Assembly (NCBI GenBank): GCA_030748575.1
Contig: JASMLR010000008.1
Coordinates: forward strand, 54,096-118,095
Direction of reading: 5' to 3'
Length of the DNA stretch: 64,000 nucleotides
Source: Phycisphaerales bacterium
GTDB lineage: Bacteria > Planctomycetota > Phycisphaerae > Phycisphaerales > SM1A02
Of this stretch, positions 51,864 to 61,345 are shown piece after piece. The position numbers and the translations under genes were made by a program. Under the pieces are notes generated by a model. The model searched no databases. It had not been told where the DNA came from and worked only from the letters and a program-made list of their open reading frames with translations. How positions within the stretch are numbered: position 1 is the first letter of the stretch; each line of letters begins with the position of its first letter.

Positions 51864-51899
51864 GCGGGCCACCCTCCCCGCGAGGAGAAGATGGCCCGC
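51864..51899 (+). terminator. Hairpin after coaC
   Basis: GCGGGCCA (51864-51871) pairs with TGGCCCGC (51892-51899), with an inner CTCC/GGAG. It begins 3 bp after the coaC stop, between convergent genes. Confidence 0.6.
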
Positions 51900-51909
51900 A
51901 TTCGGTCTT

Positions 51910-51957
51910 GCCTGGCATGAGCCGGGCCTGGCTTGATCCGGACCTGGCCTCACCCGG
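51910..51957. repeat. Three imperfect 16-bp tandem repeats
   Basis: GCCTGGCATGAGCCGG, GCCTGGCTTGATCCGG and ACCTGGCCTCACCCGG follow one another without gaps in the space between coaC and rpoD. Confidence 0.75.
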
Positions 51958-51977
51958 AAGGCATCTGGTCCGGCTGA

Positions 51978-53813
51978 TCACGCGTCCTCAACCGGCGTGG
52001 TGTCCTCGATGAAACTTGCCAGCCGCCGCCGCCGGACGGGGTGCTGCAGTTTGCGGACCGCCTTTGACTCCACTTGTCGCACGCGTTCCCGCGTGACCTT
52101 GAAGATTCGGCCCACCTCTTCGAGCGTATAGGTGTAGCCGTCTCCAATGCCATACCGAAGCTTGAGGATCTCTCGCTCGCGATAGGTCAGGGTCTTCAGG
52201 ACGTCGTTGATCCGGGTGCGAATCATCTCGCTCGTTGCCGATTCCGACGGCGCTTCCTGCCGCTCGTCTTCGATGAAGTCTCCGAACTGAGAGTCTTCGG
52301 ACTCGCCCACCGGCCTGTCAAGGCTGATCGGGTGTCGGGAGATGTTCATGACACGCCGTGTTTCATCGACGCTCATGTCCGCCTCGGCGGCGAGTTCCTC
52401 AATCGTGGGCTCCCTGCCCATGATCTGAAGTAGACGCTTCTGGATGGTGCGAAGCTTGGACATCGTCTCAATCATGTGGACCGGAACGCGGATGGTTCTC
52501 GCGTGGTCAGCGATGGCACGTGTGATGGCCTGGCGGATCCACCATGTCGCATAGGTTGAGAACTTGTAGCCCCGCATGTACTCGTACTTGTCGACCGCTC
52601 GCATCAACCCGGTGTTGCCTTCCTGAATGATGTCCAGGAATGGGAGGCCGCGGTTTCGGTACTTCTTGGCGATTGAAACCACCAGTCGCAGGTTGCCGCC
52701 ACTGAGGTCCCGCTTGGCCTGTTCGTACTCCTCGAAGACCGACTCAAGCCCGGTGATCCGCTGCTGCAGTTCCTCCGGTGAGTCCAGAACAAGGTCGCCG
52801 AGACCTCGGAGCTCCTCCCGCATGACCGCAATGTCATCCGGGTCGTGGCGGGCCGGGTGTGCTTCGGCACGGTGGAGTTCGCGAAGGACCTCCTGGATCT
52901 TGCGGTTGATGGACTGCAACTTGCGAAGCAGCGGCTGAATCTTGGCCGTCCGGAGACAACACTCCTCAAGGAGGGAGGCCATGCGGCGGCGTCGCCGCGT
53001 CATCTGCTCGACGAGCCGCGTCCGTGTCCGCTCGGAAACGCCCTCGCGGATCCGCTGCCAGTCTTCCTCGTTGGCCGAGAGCATGCGGCGGACGGATCCC
53101 ATGTTGACCGGAATCCTGCTGGCGATCTTCTCCTTCGCGTTCTCCTCGGCAGTGGAGATTCGCATGGTGCGATCGAAGGGGAGTTCGCCGTTGTGGACCT
53201 GCTGCAGGACGTCACATGCCTGTCGAACCGAGAAGTCCGATTCGAGCACAAGCCGTCGGAAGATCATGCGGGTCGTCTCAATCTTCTTGGCGAGCCGAAT
53301 CTCCTCCTCCCGCGTGAGCAGCGGAATGGTTCCCATTTGCGTGAGGTACATGCGGATGGGGTCATCGATCTTCTTCGACCCTGGCTCGCCGATCGCCTCC
53401 TGAACGGCTGCCGCTTCCGCTTCGTCCAACAAAGGATCCGGCGGCTCAATCTGCCCGCGAGCTGCCGCTTCTTCGGCGGCCTGTTCCGCAGCTTCCGCCA
53501 ACTCCTGCGCCCGAATCTCTTCTTCCGAGGCCAGATTGAAGGTTCGCCGCGGATTGTCTCGCTTGAATCGCAGGTTGGTCTGCAATGGCCCATAGAAGTG
53601 CGGCCCGCGATGTGATCGCTTGTCGAGGTAGTTCGTGAACTCGATGCCAAAGCCTCTGATCGTGATCAGAAACTCGTCCATCTTGTGCGGCCGAATGAAC
53701 TCGTCCGGGAGTGCCGTGTTCATCTCCTCAAACGACATCCAACCCCGCTCGCGGCTGATGCCGAGCAGGTCACGCATGGTCGGGTGCATGGTTGGGTTCT
53801 CTTCGTTGGTCAC
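51978..53813 (-). CDS. rpoD: Primary sigma factor RpoD (sigma-70)
   Basis: A group 1 sigma factor of 611 aa. Region 1.1-like N-terminus (residues 1-75), region 1.2 ([21 protein letters not shown]), regions 2.1-2.4 ([64 protein letters not shown]), 3 and 4.2 ([22 protein letters not shown]). The start is GTG 53813 with GGAGG upstream. It lies 52 bp downstream of dnaG in the usual macromolecular-synthesis pair, without rpsU. Confidence 0.96.
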   Translation of the reverse strand: MTNEENPTMHPTMRDLLGISRERGWMSFEEMNTALPDEFIRPHKMDEFLITIRGFGIEFTNYLDKRSHRGPHFYGPLQTNLRFKRDNPRRTFNLASEEEIRAQELAEAAEQAAEEAAARGQIEPPDPLLDEAEAAAVQEAIGEPGSKKIDDPIRMYLTQMGTIPLLTREEEIRLAKKIETTRMIFRRLVLESDFSVRQACDVLQQVHNGELPFDRTMRISTAEENAKEKIASRIPVNMGSVRRMLSANEEDWQRIREGVSERTRTRLVEQMTRRRRRMASLLEECCLRTAKIQPLLRKLQSINRKIQEVLRELHRAEAHPARHDPDDIAVMREELRGLGDLVLDSPEELQQRITGLESVFEEYEQAKRDLSGGNLRLVVSIAKKYRNRGLPFLDIIQEGNTGLMRAVDKYEYMRGYKFSTYATWWIRQAITRAIADHARTIRVPVHMIETMSKLRTIQKRLLQIMGREPTIEELAAEADMSVDETRRVMNISRHPISLDRPVGESEDSQFGDFIEDERQEAPSESATSEMIRTRINDVLKTLTYREREILKLRYGIGDGYTYTLEEVGRIFKVTRERVRQVESKAVRKLQHPVRRRRLASFIEDTTPVEDA

Positions 53814-53865
53814 AGATTCAGTCCTCCTGCCGATCCCCGATCGCGGGGCGGCGGTGTTGCAAGTG

Positions 53866-55680
53866 TCACCCAGATGCCCGCGGCATCGCCGCGGCCCTGG
53901 GGCCCATTCCTCTCAAGTGCTTGATGATCGCCGCTGCAGCCTGCGGGTCGCGTGCGGCGCTTTCCTTCCAATCGCTCATTCGTCTGCGGGACTCCACCTC
54001 GTTGGCGCATCGCAGAAATGCTTCCATGCACACGGTGTGGGCCCGGCCCTCATCGCCATCGGCTGCTTCAACCAGCCGTTGCCCGTCGAAGTAGAGGTTC
54101 GACGCCAGTTCGCGGTCGCCGTCTTCCTGGAGTGCATCCAGCGTGTGCTGCACGGAAACCGTCCCGGAGCCATGCAGTGTGTTCAAAGCGGTTGCAATCC
54201 GCTCCGCCGCGGCATCGCAGAAGCGGGAGGCCTCGTCGGGAGACGGGCAGTGCTCCGGGCGGCAGGTGTAGAGTGCCAGGCCGACGCGGTCCAGCTCGGC
54301 GCGACGCATCGCGGGCAGGGCTGCTGCCTCCTCGGCGGGCGCTTCAGACATCTCGCCCGGCGCGGCCTTCGCTCGCTTCTGCAACTGGTCCGAGATGACC
54401 GCGGGCGCAACGCCCGCCAACTCGGCCAGCCGGGTGGTCACCATGGCGCGGCGGAGCGGAGCGGCCGTGTGCAGGCCAGTTCTTGCAAGCGTCTCAAGAA
54501 ATGCCTCGACGGCCTGCTGGCGGGCCGAGAGGCCCTGTGTGCCGGAAAGCGAGGCTTCGAGCCGCCCGAGCAGAAATGCGAACGCGTCATCGGCCTCCGC
54601 AACGGCCGCGTCGAATCGCTCGCGGCCGTCGGGCTGATGCAGCAGGGTGTCTGGGTCCATGCCGTCGGGGAGCACGCAGATGCGGACGTCAATGTTCTGC
54701 GCAAGGACAATCGGGATCGCTCGTTCCGCCGCCCGCTGTCCGGCTTCGTCGCCGTCAAAGAGCAGGATGGCCTCCTTGCACAGCCGCGCAAGCAGTCGAG
54801 CGTGGTCCGGCGTCATCGCCGTGCCCAGCGTGCCCACCACGTTGGTCACTCCGGCCTGATGACATGCGATGACGTCCGTATAGCCCTCCGCGACGACGAC
54901 GCGTCCGGAGGCGAGAATCTCGCGGCGTGCCAGATGCAGGCCGTAGAGCGTCCGTCCCTTGTGGAACAGGTCGTGCTCCGATGAATTGAGATACTTGGGT
55001 GTGTCGTCGGGGCTGAGAACGCGGCCGCCAAAGGCGATGGGCTGGCCGGCTTCGTCCGCGATGGGAAAGATGAGCCTGTTCCTGAACGCGTCGTACGCGT
55101 TGCCGTCATCCTTCTGCTTGGCCAGCCCCGCAGCGACCAGCACCTTGGCGGGCATGTCGTCGCTTGCGACGGCGTCCAGCATGGTTCGCCACCCTTCGGC
55201 CGCGCATCCCAGTTCAAACCGCTCGACCATGGTGTCGCTGATGCCCCGATCGCTGATCGCGGCGCGAGCGGTCTGGCCTTGCGTCTGGTGCTCCAGCGTG
55301 GCGCGGAAGTGGGTGTGGGCCGCCGCCATGGCCTTGCGGAGCCACGCCCGCCGGCTGTTTCGCTCGGCGTGGTCCGGGGTGTGCTCATCGCTGAGTTCGA
55401 TACCGGCCCGGGCTGCGAGGAACCGCAGGGCCTCTCCGAAGTCCTTGCGAAGGTACTCCGTGACGAAGGAGAAGCAGTCGCCGGCGGCTCCACAGGCGTG
55501 GCACTTGTAGAAGGCGGCAGCCTTGTGCGTCACCACTGCAAACGATGGGCGGCTGTCGTCGTGAAACGGGCACAGGCCCACGTGCTCTCTGCCACGGGGC
55601 TGCAGCGCGACGTGCTCGCCGACGAGGGCCACCAGATCCGTGGCCTCCCGAACACGTTCAATTTCATCTCGCGTCGCCAT
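53866..55680 (-). CDS. dnaG: DNA primase
   Basis: DnaG makes RNA primers for replication. The CHC2 zinc finger is present ([11 protein letters not shown]...[11 protein letters not shown]). The RNA polymerase/Toprim core shows [28 protein letters not shown] and [15 protein letters not shown], preceded by [19 protein letters not shown]-terminal helicase-binding-type region follows. Length is 604 aa. The start is ATG 55680 ([17 protein letters not shown]); the frame continues upstream to 55734 with unlikely sequence. Confidence 0.95.
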   Translation of the reverse strand: MATRDEIERVREATDLVALVGEHVALQPRGREHVGLCPFHDDSRPSFAVVTHKAAAFYKCHACGAAGDCFSFVTEYLRKDFGEALRFLAARAGIELSDEHTPDHAERNSRRAWLRKAMAAAHTHFRATLEHQTQGQTARAAISDRGISDTMVERFELGCAAEGWRTMLDAVASDDMPAKVLVAAGLAKQKDDGNAYDAFRNRLIFPIADEAGQPIAFGGRVLSPDDTPKYLNSSEHDLFHKGRTLYGLHLARREILASGRVVVAEGYTDVIACHQAGVTNVVGTLGTAMTPDHARLLARLCKEAILLFDGDEAGQRAAERAIPIVLAQNIDVRICVLPDGMDPDTLLHQPDGRERFDAAVAEADDAFAFLLGRLEASLSGTQGLSARQQAVEAFLETLARTGLHTAAPLRRAMVTTRLAELAGVAPAVISDQLQKRAKAAPGEMSEAPAEEAAALPAMRRAELDRVGLALYTCRPEHCPSPDEASRFCDAAAERIATALNTLHGSGTVSVQHTLDALQEDGDRELASNLYFDGQRLVEAADGDEGRAHTVCMEAFLRCANEVESRRRMSDWKESAARDPQAAAAIIKHLRGMGPRAAAMPRASG

Positions 55681-56089
55681 CAACCGCCAACCATCCCGAT
55701 CGCTGCCCGCCCACCTGGAGCGGAATGAACCCAATCACCGAATCACGACGGCCCCGAGCGGCCGACGCGACCCACCTGCACCAGTCCTCCCGCGCCCAGC
55801 GCGGGCCAAGCCACACGTGCCGCCATACCCCCCTCAGCGGGCATCCTCCCGTGGTGTCTGAGGGAGGGGCGGTGGACACCGGAGAAGAGCCTCGGTCCAA
55901 AGCGGATGGATGCGAACACCAGACGCTCTGCCACCGAGGCACCGCAAGCCGGAGCCCGGGCTCAGTTCATAATGATGCGGATCAGGGAGCGTGGAGGGGA
56001 AATAGATGTGGGGGAGTCAGGTCTGTTGGCGGAAAAACCGCCGGTTGTCGCTGATGCACCCTGCAATGTCAAGACGCTCTGAACCGTCT
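55681..56089. other. Long intergenic region with inverted repeats (no gene found)
   Basis: Between the dnaG start and rpmB there is no convincing gene. Minus-strand structure includes nested complementary arms GCGGTG/CACCGC (55869-55874, 55940-55945) and GCCTCGG/CCGAGGC (about 55889-55940), the palindrome GAGCCCGGGCTC (about 55952-55963), a CCCTCAG/CTGAGGG pair (about 55829-55863) and a GGCGG-AAAAA-CCGCC hairpin (56028-56042). The segment GGTGGCAGAGCGTCTGG looks like part of a tRNA D/anticodon region, but no T-arm exists. It could be an unrecognised structured RNA or the leader of dnaG. Confidence 0.35.
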
Positions 56090-56113
56090 GAAATAGATAG
56101 CCCCTCACGGGGC
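56090..56113 (-). terminator. Terminator of rpmB
   Basis: On the minus strand GCCCC-GTGA-GGGGC (56113-56100) is followed by TATCTATTT, 66 bp past the rpmB stop. Two T-runs (GGTTTTTTATCGGTTTTTTGG) lie between the gene and the hairpin. Confidence 0.65.
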
Positions 56114-56178
56114 GTGTGCTACCAAAAAACCGATAAAAAACCTTCGTTCGAGTCTTTCTCGTTCATGGCGGGCCACGA

Positions 56179-56460
56179 TCAGCCCTCCGCAGCGGCCTGT
56201 TTCTGCTGTCGGGTCCACCCGTACTTGCGTCGCAACGGCTTGACTACCAGACCGTTGCGAATGGCCTTGGCTGTGGTCTTGATCCGGGTCGGACGGCCAT
56301 CAATGACGGCGCGAACCGACTGAATATTCGGCTTGAACTTCCGGCGGGCGATGCCGCTGGGCTTCAGGCCGATGCCGCCCTGATACTTGGGCCGACCGCG
56401 GTAGTGGATCTTGCGGCCCGTTGTGGTGCGGGCGCCTGTGAATGTGCATACGCGTGGCAT
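56179..56460 (-). CDS. rpmB: Ribosomal protein bL28
   Basis: A basic 93-aa protein with the bL28 pattern: MPRVCTFTGARTTTGRKIHYRG at the N-terminus (CxxTG motif), GLKPSGIARRKFKPNIQSV and a Lys/Arg-rich C-terminus. ATG 56460 is chosen because MPRVC is the family start; the frame is open to 56499. An AGGAT precedes it. It is followed by its own terminator, so it is probably monocistronic. Confidence 0.92.
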   Translation of the reverse strand: MPRVCTFTGARTTTGRKIHYRGRPKYQGGIGLKPSGIARRKFKPNIQSVRAVIDGRPTRIKTTAKAIRNGLVVKPLRRKYGWTRQQKQAAAEG

Positions 56461-56569
56461 GGGATCCTGAGCCTCCGAGTCCGATTGGCCCCCCGTCATC
56501 GCGGCAGGGTGCAGAACCGCGGATGGTACTTCGGCCCTGGAGGCCGGTCAAGCGGCCCCGCCCGCGTTC

Positions 56570-57976
56570 TCAGGCCGACTCTCGGGCCTCTCGGGGCTGC
56601 TCCAGATCATCCAGGACGCAGCTGCCGTCGATGGCCCGCTCGTCGATCACGTAGGTCCGCCCGCTCCGATCGCCGTCCGGGAGGTCATACATGAGGTCCA
56701 GCATGAAGGCGTCGATGACCGCTCGGAGCGCCCTGGCGCCCGTGCCACGCTCCATGGCCTCCCGAGCGAGCCGCGACATGGCCGCCTCGGTGAACTCCAA
56801 CGTGGCCCCCTCCAACCGGAAGAGGTGCTCGTACTGACGGGCGATGGCGTTGCGGGGCTCGGTGAGGACGCGGACCATCTGCTGCTCGTCAAGCGGCAGC
56901 AGGGGGGCAATGACCGGCAGACGGCCGATCAACTCCGGAATCAGCCCGAATTGAAGCACGTCGTGAGGCGTGACTTCCGCCAGAATCGTCTGGTCATCCC
57001 GCCCGTCGCCCTGGGTGTCCGTGTTGAAGCCAATCCGGCTTCGCCCGAGTCGGCGGTGAATGAGGTTGTCGATGCCCTCGAACGACCCGCCGCAGATGAA
57101 CAGGATGTGGCTCGTGTCCATCTGAATGTACTGCTGTTCGGGATGCTTTCTGCCACCCTGAGGCGGAACGTTGGCAACGACGCCTTCGAGCATCTTGAGC
57201 AGGGACTGCTGCACGCCTTCGCCACTGACGTCACGCGTGATCGAGACGTTGTTGGACGTCTTGCCGATCTTGTCGATCTCGTCGATATAGATGATGCCTC
57301 GCTGGGCAGCCTCCAGGTCGTAGTCGGCGGCCTGAAGCAGTTTCAGCAGGAGGTTCTCGACGTCCTCGCCCACGTACCCGGCTTCGGTCAGGGTTGTCGC
57401 GTCTCCGATGGCGAAAGGAACATTGAGTACCCGGCTGAGTGTTCGGGCAAGCAGTGTCTTGCCCGTTCCAGTCGGGCCGATCAGCAGCACATTGGACTTG
57501 TCGAGTTCGATCTCGGCGTCACCCTCTTCAAGGTGAACGAGCCGCTTGTAGTGGTTGTGGACGGCCACCGACAAGGTTCGCTTGGCGATGTCCTGCCCGA
57601 TGACGTACTGGTCGAGGAACTCGTTGATCTGCCGTGGTGATGGAATCGACGTGAAGAGCGGCTGACTCGTGCTGAGCCGTCGCTTCTCCTGCCGGAAGAT
57701 GTTCTGGCACAGGTCCGTGCAGTTCGAGCAGATGTAGATATCGCTCGGGCCTTCGACCATCGGCCCTACTTCGCGGGACGTTTTGCCGCAGAACGAGCAG
57801 GTGGTCACTCGACGGCCTCGAAAGCCGCCGTCATCTCCCCCTCCGCCTCCCCCTGAGGGCGGTTCAGACGGAGGCTCGCCGGTGCCTGGCCCGCCGCCGC
57901 CGGGGCCCTGATCGTCTCCGGTGAGCATCCGAGCGAGGTCCCGGATGGATGCGTGGTTGTCGTGGGCCGAAGGCAT
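56570..57976 (-). CDS. clpX: ATP-dependent Clp protease ATP-binding subunit ClpX
   Basis: ClpX unfolds substrates for ClpP. Present are an N-terminal zinc domain with Cys4 ([13 protein letters not shown]...[10 protein letters not shown]), Walker [28 protein letters not shown], Walker [17 protein letters not shown], the sensor and pore segments, and the ClpP-contact-type helix region. Before the zinc domain is an extension of about 70 residues, including a linker very rich in Gly and Pro. Length is 468 aa versus about 420 usual. ATG 57976 has GAGAG upstream. No clpP is adjacent. Confidence 0.95.
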   Translation of the reverse strand: MPSAHDNHASIRDLARMLTGDDQGPGGGGPGTGEPPSEPPSGGGGGGDDGGFRGRRVTTCSFCGKTSREVGPMVEGPSDIYICSNCTDLCQNIFRQEKRRLSTSQPLFTSIPSPRQINEFLDQYVIGQDIAKRTLSVAVHNHYKRLVHLEEGDAEIELDKSNVLLIGPTGTGKTLLARTLSRVLNVPFAIGDATTLTEAGYVGEDVENLLLKLLQAADYDLEAAQRGIIYIDEIDKIGKTSNNVSITRDVSGEGVQQSLLKMLEGVVANVPPQGGRKHPEQQYIQMDTSHILFICGGSFEGIDNLIHRRLGRSRIGFNTDTQGDGRDDQTILAEVTPHDVLQFGLIPELIGRLPVIAPLLPLDEQQMVRVLTEPRNAIARQYEHLFRLEGATLEFTEAAMSRLAREAMERGTGARALRAVIDAFMLDLMYDLPDGDRSGRTYVIDERAIDGSCVLDDLEQPREARESA

Positions 57977-58115
57977 GGTGCTTCTCTCGCTGTATGACCG
58001 CCGCTGGTGTGCCGGCAATCCAGCCCGGAGTGTAACGATCGCCAATCGACCGCTGCGGCGTCATCATGACATCAATTGGCGGTGAATCCCGTAGATTCCC
58101 CCCAGAACAGTCGAC

Positions 58116-58412
58116 TCAGGCCGAATTCGGCCCCTCGGATTCGTCCCCGGCTCCAAGCACCGATGCCTTCGCCCGATCGAACTGCTCCTGAGAGAGCGTG
58201 CCTTCATCACGCAGTTGCCGAAGCTCCTGCAGGGTGAAGGCGCCAGCCGCCTGCTGCGCGTCGGCCCCACGCAACCTGCGTCTGACCGCGGCGAGCACAC
58301 CCCAGGCCACCAGAATGATGGCGACAAGGATCAGGCTCGGGACGAGAATCGGGCTCAGGTCCTGCGGACCGCTCGCAGGGGTTGGTGCAGTTGTGAGCAG
58401 GGCGGGGATCAT
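58116..58412 (-). CDS. Small membrane protein with SHOCT domain
   Basis: A 98-aa protein: one TM helix (ILVPSLILVAIILVAWGVLAAV) followed by a basic RRRLRG and a C-terminal SHOCT motif (TLQELRQLRDEGTLSQEQF...). Its ATG overlaps the tig stop (ATGA), so it is coupled to trigger factor, and clpX begins 139 bp after its stop. SHOCT domains are short oligomerisation tails. The role beside tig is unknown. Confidence 0.8.
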   Translation of the reverse strand: MIPALLTTAPTPASGPQDLSPILVPSLILVAIILVAWGVLAAVRRRLRGADAQQAAGAFTLQELRQLRDEGTLSQEQFDRAKASVLGAGDESEGPNSA

Positions 58413-59800
58413 GAGGCCGCGGCGGCCTTCTCCTTCTCGACCCGCTTGTTCCACTCTTCAACCGGCATGTCGGTGACGGACGTGAGGGACACCATGTGGT
58501 CGGCCGCCTTCGTTTCTCGAATGGACCGCGCGAGGGCCATGATGCGATCGGCCTTGACCAGGTCGGCTCGAAGGACGTCGGGGCGAACCTGTTGCTGCAT
58601 GGCCATCGTCGCGATGCGTCCGTTGATCTCCTGCTCGCTGACCTGAATGTCTTCGTCGGCCGCGACGCGTTCGAGAAGGAACCATCGCTTGAGATTGTCC
58701 CGAGTCTGATCGGCGGATCGGTCACGGACCTCCGCAAGTTTGACTTCGATCTCGTCCGCTTCCATCCCTCGTTGCATGAGTTCCATGCGGATCCGCTCCA
58801 GGTCAGACGCGACCTGCCGTTCGGAAAGGCGTTCGGGCAGTTCCATGTCGATCGCGTCGGCAGCGGCCTTGATCGCCTGATCTCGCATGGCCGAGGCCTG
58901 CTGGGCGTCTCGCTGCTGCTCCAGCGCCAGTCGAATCTGCTCGCGGAGCACGTCCTCGGACGCCAGTGAGAATCGTTCCATGAGCGCTTCAGGCGTGCAT
59001 GGTGTGATCCGCTCAGCGATGTGAATCGTGTACTCGAGCTTGAGCGACTTCCCGCGGATGTCCTCCCGCTCATGGCCCTCGGGTCCCGTGGTCTTGAACG
59101 TCACCGTGTCGCCGACCGATGCCGCCTGAAGTTGCTTGGCCAGATCATCGATGATCAGGCCGAGCAGTTGGCCGGATTCGCCCTTCTCAGGGACGACGGC
59201 GAGAATCTGCTCGTGCGAGAAGATGGGCTCTTCTCCGTCTTCCAGGTACAGGTCGACTTTGCCAAGCATGCGATCCGCCGACGTGAAGTCGCCATCCAAC
59301 TCCTTGGAGTCCCCGGCCCGCATGCACTGGCGGCTGAGTTCCTCGTCAATCTGGGCGTCCTCGACCTCCAGATGTGGCCGGATCACCTCCAGCGTGCTGA
59401 AGTCCGGCATGTCAAAGTCGGGGATCACCTCAAACTCGACGGCAAACTCCAGCGGCTTGCCGGCCTCAAGTCTGATGTCGGCGTCCGGGTCAGCGGGCTC
59501 AAGATCACCCAGTGGGTTGAGCGAGTGGGCCTCGAATCCCAGCCGGCAGCCCTCCTGCATCAGTTCCTGCTGCGTCTCTTCGCGGAGCGCCTTACCGAAC
59601 CGCCGCTCGAGCAGATGCTTTGGGGCTTTGCCCTTGCGGAATCCGGGGAGTGACGACTGTCCTTGCAGCGTGCCCATCGAGGCGTCGATCCGGGCCTGGA
59701 CGGCGTCGGCGGAGATGGCGACGGTCAGTCGCTTGCGGGCCGGCCCTGCATCTTCGAGATTGAACGTAAAGCCGTCTTTGGTGGCGGTGTCATCGGACAT
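58409..59800 (-). CDS. tig: Trigger factor
   Basis: A ribosome-bound chaperone of 463 aa. The N-terminal ribosome-binding domain carries GFRKGKAPKHLLERRFG, the loop that docks on uL23. The middle PPIase-type domain is divergent (about residues 160-240; VGDTVTFKTTGPEGHERED), and a long helical C-terminal domain follows (about 250-440). ATG 59800 (MSDDTATK) has AAGGAA upstream; the frame is open 30 nt further up. Usually tig is followed by clpP and clpX; here a SHOCT protein and clpX follow. Confidence 0.93.
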   Translation of the reverse strand: MSDDTATKDGFTFNLEDAGPARKRLTVAISADAVQARIDASMGTLQGQSSLPGFRKGKAPKHLLERRFGKALREETQQELMQEGCRLGFEAHSLNPLGDLEPADPDADIRLEAGKPLEFAVEFEVIPDFDMPDFSTLEVIRPHLEVEDAQIDEELSRQCMRAGDSKELDGDFTSADRMLGKVDLYLEDGEEPIFSHEQILAVVPEKGESGQLLGLIIDDLAKQLQAASVGDTVTFKTTGPEGHEREDIRGKSLKLEYTIHIAERITPCTPEALMERFSLASEDVLREQIRLALEQQRDAQQASAMRDQAIKAAADAIDMELPERLSERQVASDLERIRMELMQRGMEADEIEVKLAEVRDRSADQTRDNLKRWFLLERVAADEDIQVSEQEINGRIATMAMQQQVRPDVLRADLVKADRIMALARSIRETKAADHMVSLTSVTDMPVEEWNKRVEKEKAAAAS

Positions 59801-59877
59801 GGCGTGTGTGATTCCTTGTTGTCGCGGCATGCTGCGCGACCGGGCAGGGTAGCACGATCGACGCGGCCGTTCCAGCC

Positions 59878-60657
59878 TCAGAGGCCTGTCGCAAGCGTCT
59901 CGACAACCGCCAGACCGGCCGCGGCGGCGTCCTCGTCATCCCGCATCCGATCGACGATGGCTGAGCCCGCGATGGCCGCGTCGCACTGCTCGGTTGCGGA
60001 CCGCACCTGCTCAGGCGTGGAGATGCCGAATCCCACGGCAATGGGCACATCCGAGTGGCGGCGGATCTCCGCAACCCGTGGGGCCAGGTCCGGCAGGGCG
60101 GCCCGGGCCCCGGTGACACCCGCCCGGGCAAGCAGATAGACCATGCCTCGGCATCGCTGCAGAATCTCCGCAAGCCGCGGCGCCGTGGTGGTCGGCGCAA
60201 CAAGCAGCGCCAGCGAGACGTCCAATTCGTCGATGACCGGGAGCAACGCGTCGGCGGCGTGGAGGTCGATGTCCGGGATGATGAAGCCATCGAACCCCGC
60301 ATCGACGGCCTGGCGCACGAATCGCTCGCCGCCCCGGCGGTGCACGATGGACTCGCTGACCATGGCGATGAGGCCGAGGTCTGTCCGCGCGCGAACGCGT
60401 GCCGCGGCGCCAAACACGGCGTCCACGGTGACGCCGCGGCAGAGCGCCTCGTGCATGGCGCCGGCGATGACCGGCCCGTCTGCAATCGGGTCCGAAAACG
60501 GGAAGCCGACCTCGGCGATGTCTGCGCCGGCGTCCTTCAGGCCGTTCAAGAGCATCTCGGTGGCATCAAGTCCGGGGTAGCCGGCGACCACAAACGGCAT
60601 GAGGAGGCCGCGGCCATCCTGCCGGGCATGCGTGAAAAGGTCGTCGAGACGCGACAT
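59878..60657 (-). CDS. trpA: Tryptophan synthase alpha chain
   Basis: TrpA cleaves indole-3-glycerol phosphate and passes indole to TrpB. The catalytic residues are at the classical positions: E49 (ADIAEVGFPFSDP) and D60 (PIADGP). Phosphate-binding loops include GFGISTPEQV. Length (259 aa) is normal. trpB and other trp genes are absent from this window, so trpA is separated from its usual partner. A TACGCT ends 7 nt before ATG 60657. Confidence 0.95.
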   Translation of the reverse strand: MSRLDDLFTHARQDGRGLLMPFVVAGYPGLDATEMLLNGLKDAGADIAEVGFPFSDPIADGPVIAGAMHEALCRGVTVDAVFGAAARVRARTDLGLIAMVSESIVHRRGGERFVRQAVDAGFDGFIIPDIDLHAADALLPVIDELDVSLALLVAPTTTAPRLAEILQRCRGMVYLLARAGVTGARAALPDLAPRVAEIRRHSDVPIAVGFGISTPEQVRSATEQCDAAIAGSAIVDRMRDDEDAAAAGLAVVETLATGL

Positions 60658-60664
60658 GGCGTGC

Positions 60665-60670
60665 AGCGTA
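60665..60670 (-). promoter_or_regulatory. -10-like TACGCT before trpA
   Basis: TACGCT on the minus strand ends 7 nt before ATG 60657, within the 28-bp gap after the mazG-like gene; a separate leaderless start for trpA is possible. Confidence 0.3.
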
Positions 60671-60685
60671 GCAGCCGCGTGCGGG

Positions 60686-60979
60686 CTACTTGGTGCCGGG
60701 CGGCCCGCCGCCGACGACGTACTTGTCGTGAACGGCCTGCGCCAGATCGACGCCGGTGATGTTCGCGAGCGTCGTGAGCCAGGCCAGCACGTCCGCGAAC
60801 TCCTCGCGGAGGTTGGTGTCGTCGCCGTCGCCTCGGGCTCGCAAGGCGAGGGCCTCCGACAACTCGCCGACTTCCTCCATGAACCAGAGGAAGGTGTGCG
60901 CGGGGCCGCGGGCCGCGTCCGTGTCGTGGTAGCGGTCGCGTATGAACGCCTGGAACTCGCTCAGCGTGGGGTCTGTCAT
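60686..60979 (-). CDS. MazG-like nucleotide pyrophosphohydrolase
   Basis: A single-domain all-helical NTP-PPase of 97 aa: the metal-binding EEVGELSEAL and LREEFADVLAWLTTLAN motifs (Glu/Asp at the expected spacing) are clear. It hydrolyses (d)NTPs, probably to clear aberrant nucleotides. ATG 60979 is chosen by family length and by the TAGGCT 7 nt upstream; the frame is open to 61060, but that part overlaps the tRNA-Val start. It lies 28 bp before trpA on the same strand. Confidence 0.87.
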   Translation of the reverse strand: MTDPTLSEFQAFIRDRYHDTDAARGPAHTFLWFMEEVGELSEALALRARGDGDDTNLREEFADVLAWLTTLANITGVDLAQAVHDKYVVGGGPPGTK

Positions 60980-60986
60980 GCCGGCC

Positions 60987-60992
60987 AGCCTA
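60987..60992 (-). promoter_or_regulatory. -10-like TAGGCT before the mazG-like gene
   Basis: TAGGCT on the minus strand ends 7 nt before ATG 60979, with no Shine-Dalgarno. Confidence 0.35.
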
Positions 60993-61014
60993 CCCGAGCC
61001 GCCAGCCTGAAGGC

Positions 61015-61043
61015 TTGTCCGAAAGCCGTGAGGAGAGTATCCT
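61015..61043 (+). promoter_or_regulatory. TTGTCC-N17-TATCCT promoter of tRNA-Val
   Basis: TTGTCC (61015-61020), a 17-bp spacer and TATCCT (61038-61043) end 10 nt before the tRNA. Confidence 0.55.
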
Positions 61044-61053
61044 TCGCGGCCAC

Positions 61054-61127
61054 GGGCCATTGGCGCAGTTGGCTAGCGCGCTTGTATGACACACAAGAGG
61101 TCACTGGTTCAAGTCCAGTATGGCCCA
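61054..61127 (+). tRNA. tRNA-Val (GAC)
   Basis: 74 nt. Acceptor GGGCCAT/ATGGCCC, discriminator A; D-stem GCGC/GCGC; anticodon stem CTTGT/ACAAG with loop ATGACAC, anticodon GAC; T-arm ACTGG-TTCAAGT-CCAGT. CCA is not encoded. Confidence 0.96.
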
Positions 61128-61129
61128 TT

Positions 61130-61160
61130 GAACAAGGCCGCCTTTCGGGCGGCCTTGTTC
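61130..61160 (+). terminator. Terminator hairpin after tRNA-Val
   Basis: GAACAAGGCCGCC (61130-61142) pairs perfectly with GGCGGCCTTGTTC (61148-61160), 13 bp with loop TTTCG, 2 bp after the tRNA. No T-run follows directly. Confidence 0.75.
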
Positions 61161-61264
61161 GATGGCCTTGTTCGATGGCCTTGTTCGATGGTCTTGTTCA
61201 TTGGTCTTGCTCATTGGTCCTGTTCGGTGGTCTCGTTCAATGACCCCGTTCAGCGGTCTCGTTC
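61161..61264 (+). repeat. Eight 13-bp tandem repeats after the tRNA-Val terminator
   Basis: Units: GATGGCCTTGTTC twice, GATGGTCTTGTTC, ATTGGTCTTGCTC, ATTGGTCCTGTTC, GGTGGTCTCGTTC, AATGACCCCGTTC, AGCGGTCTCGTTC. The first copies contain GGCCTTGTTC, the 3' arm of the terminator stem, and similarity falls with distance from it. Confidence 0.9.
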
Positions 61265-61345
61265 CATGGCTTCCTGGTTGACCCGTTCAAGGGCCGCGGC
61301 GGGGGAGGAAGTCCTCCCGCTCACGAGTGGGGTGTGCGACGCGGC

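Noticed and set aside
55869..55945. tRNA-like segment on the minus strand
   Set aside because: Acceptor-like arms and a D-arm-like stretch exist, but there is no T-arm and the anticodon stem does not pair, so it was not called a tRNA.
60980..61060. Longer N-terminus of the mazG-like protein
   Set aside because: The added residues overlap the tRNA-Val 5' end, do not fit family length, and the TAGGCT-ATG spacing supports 60979.
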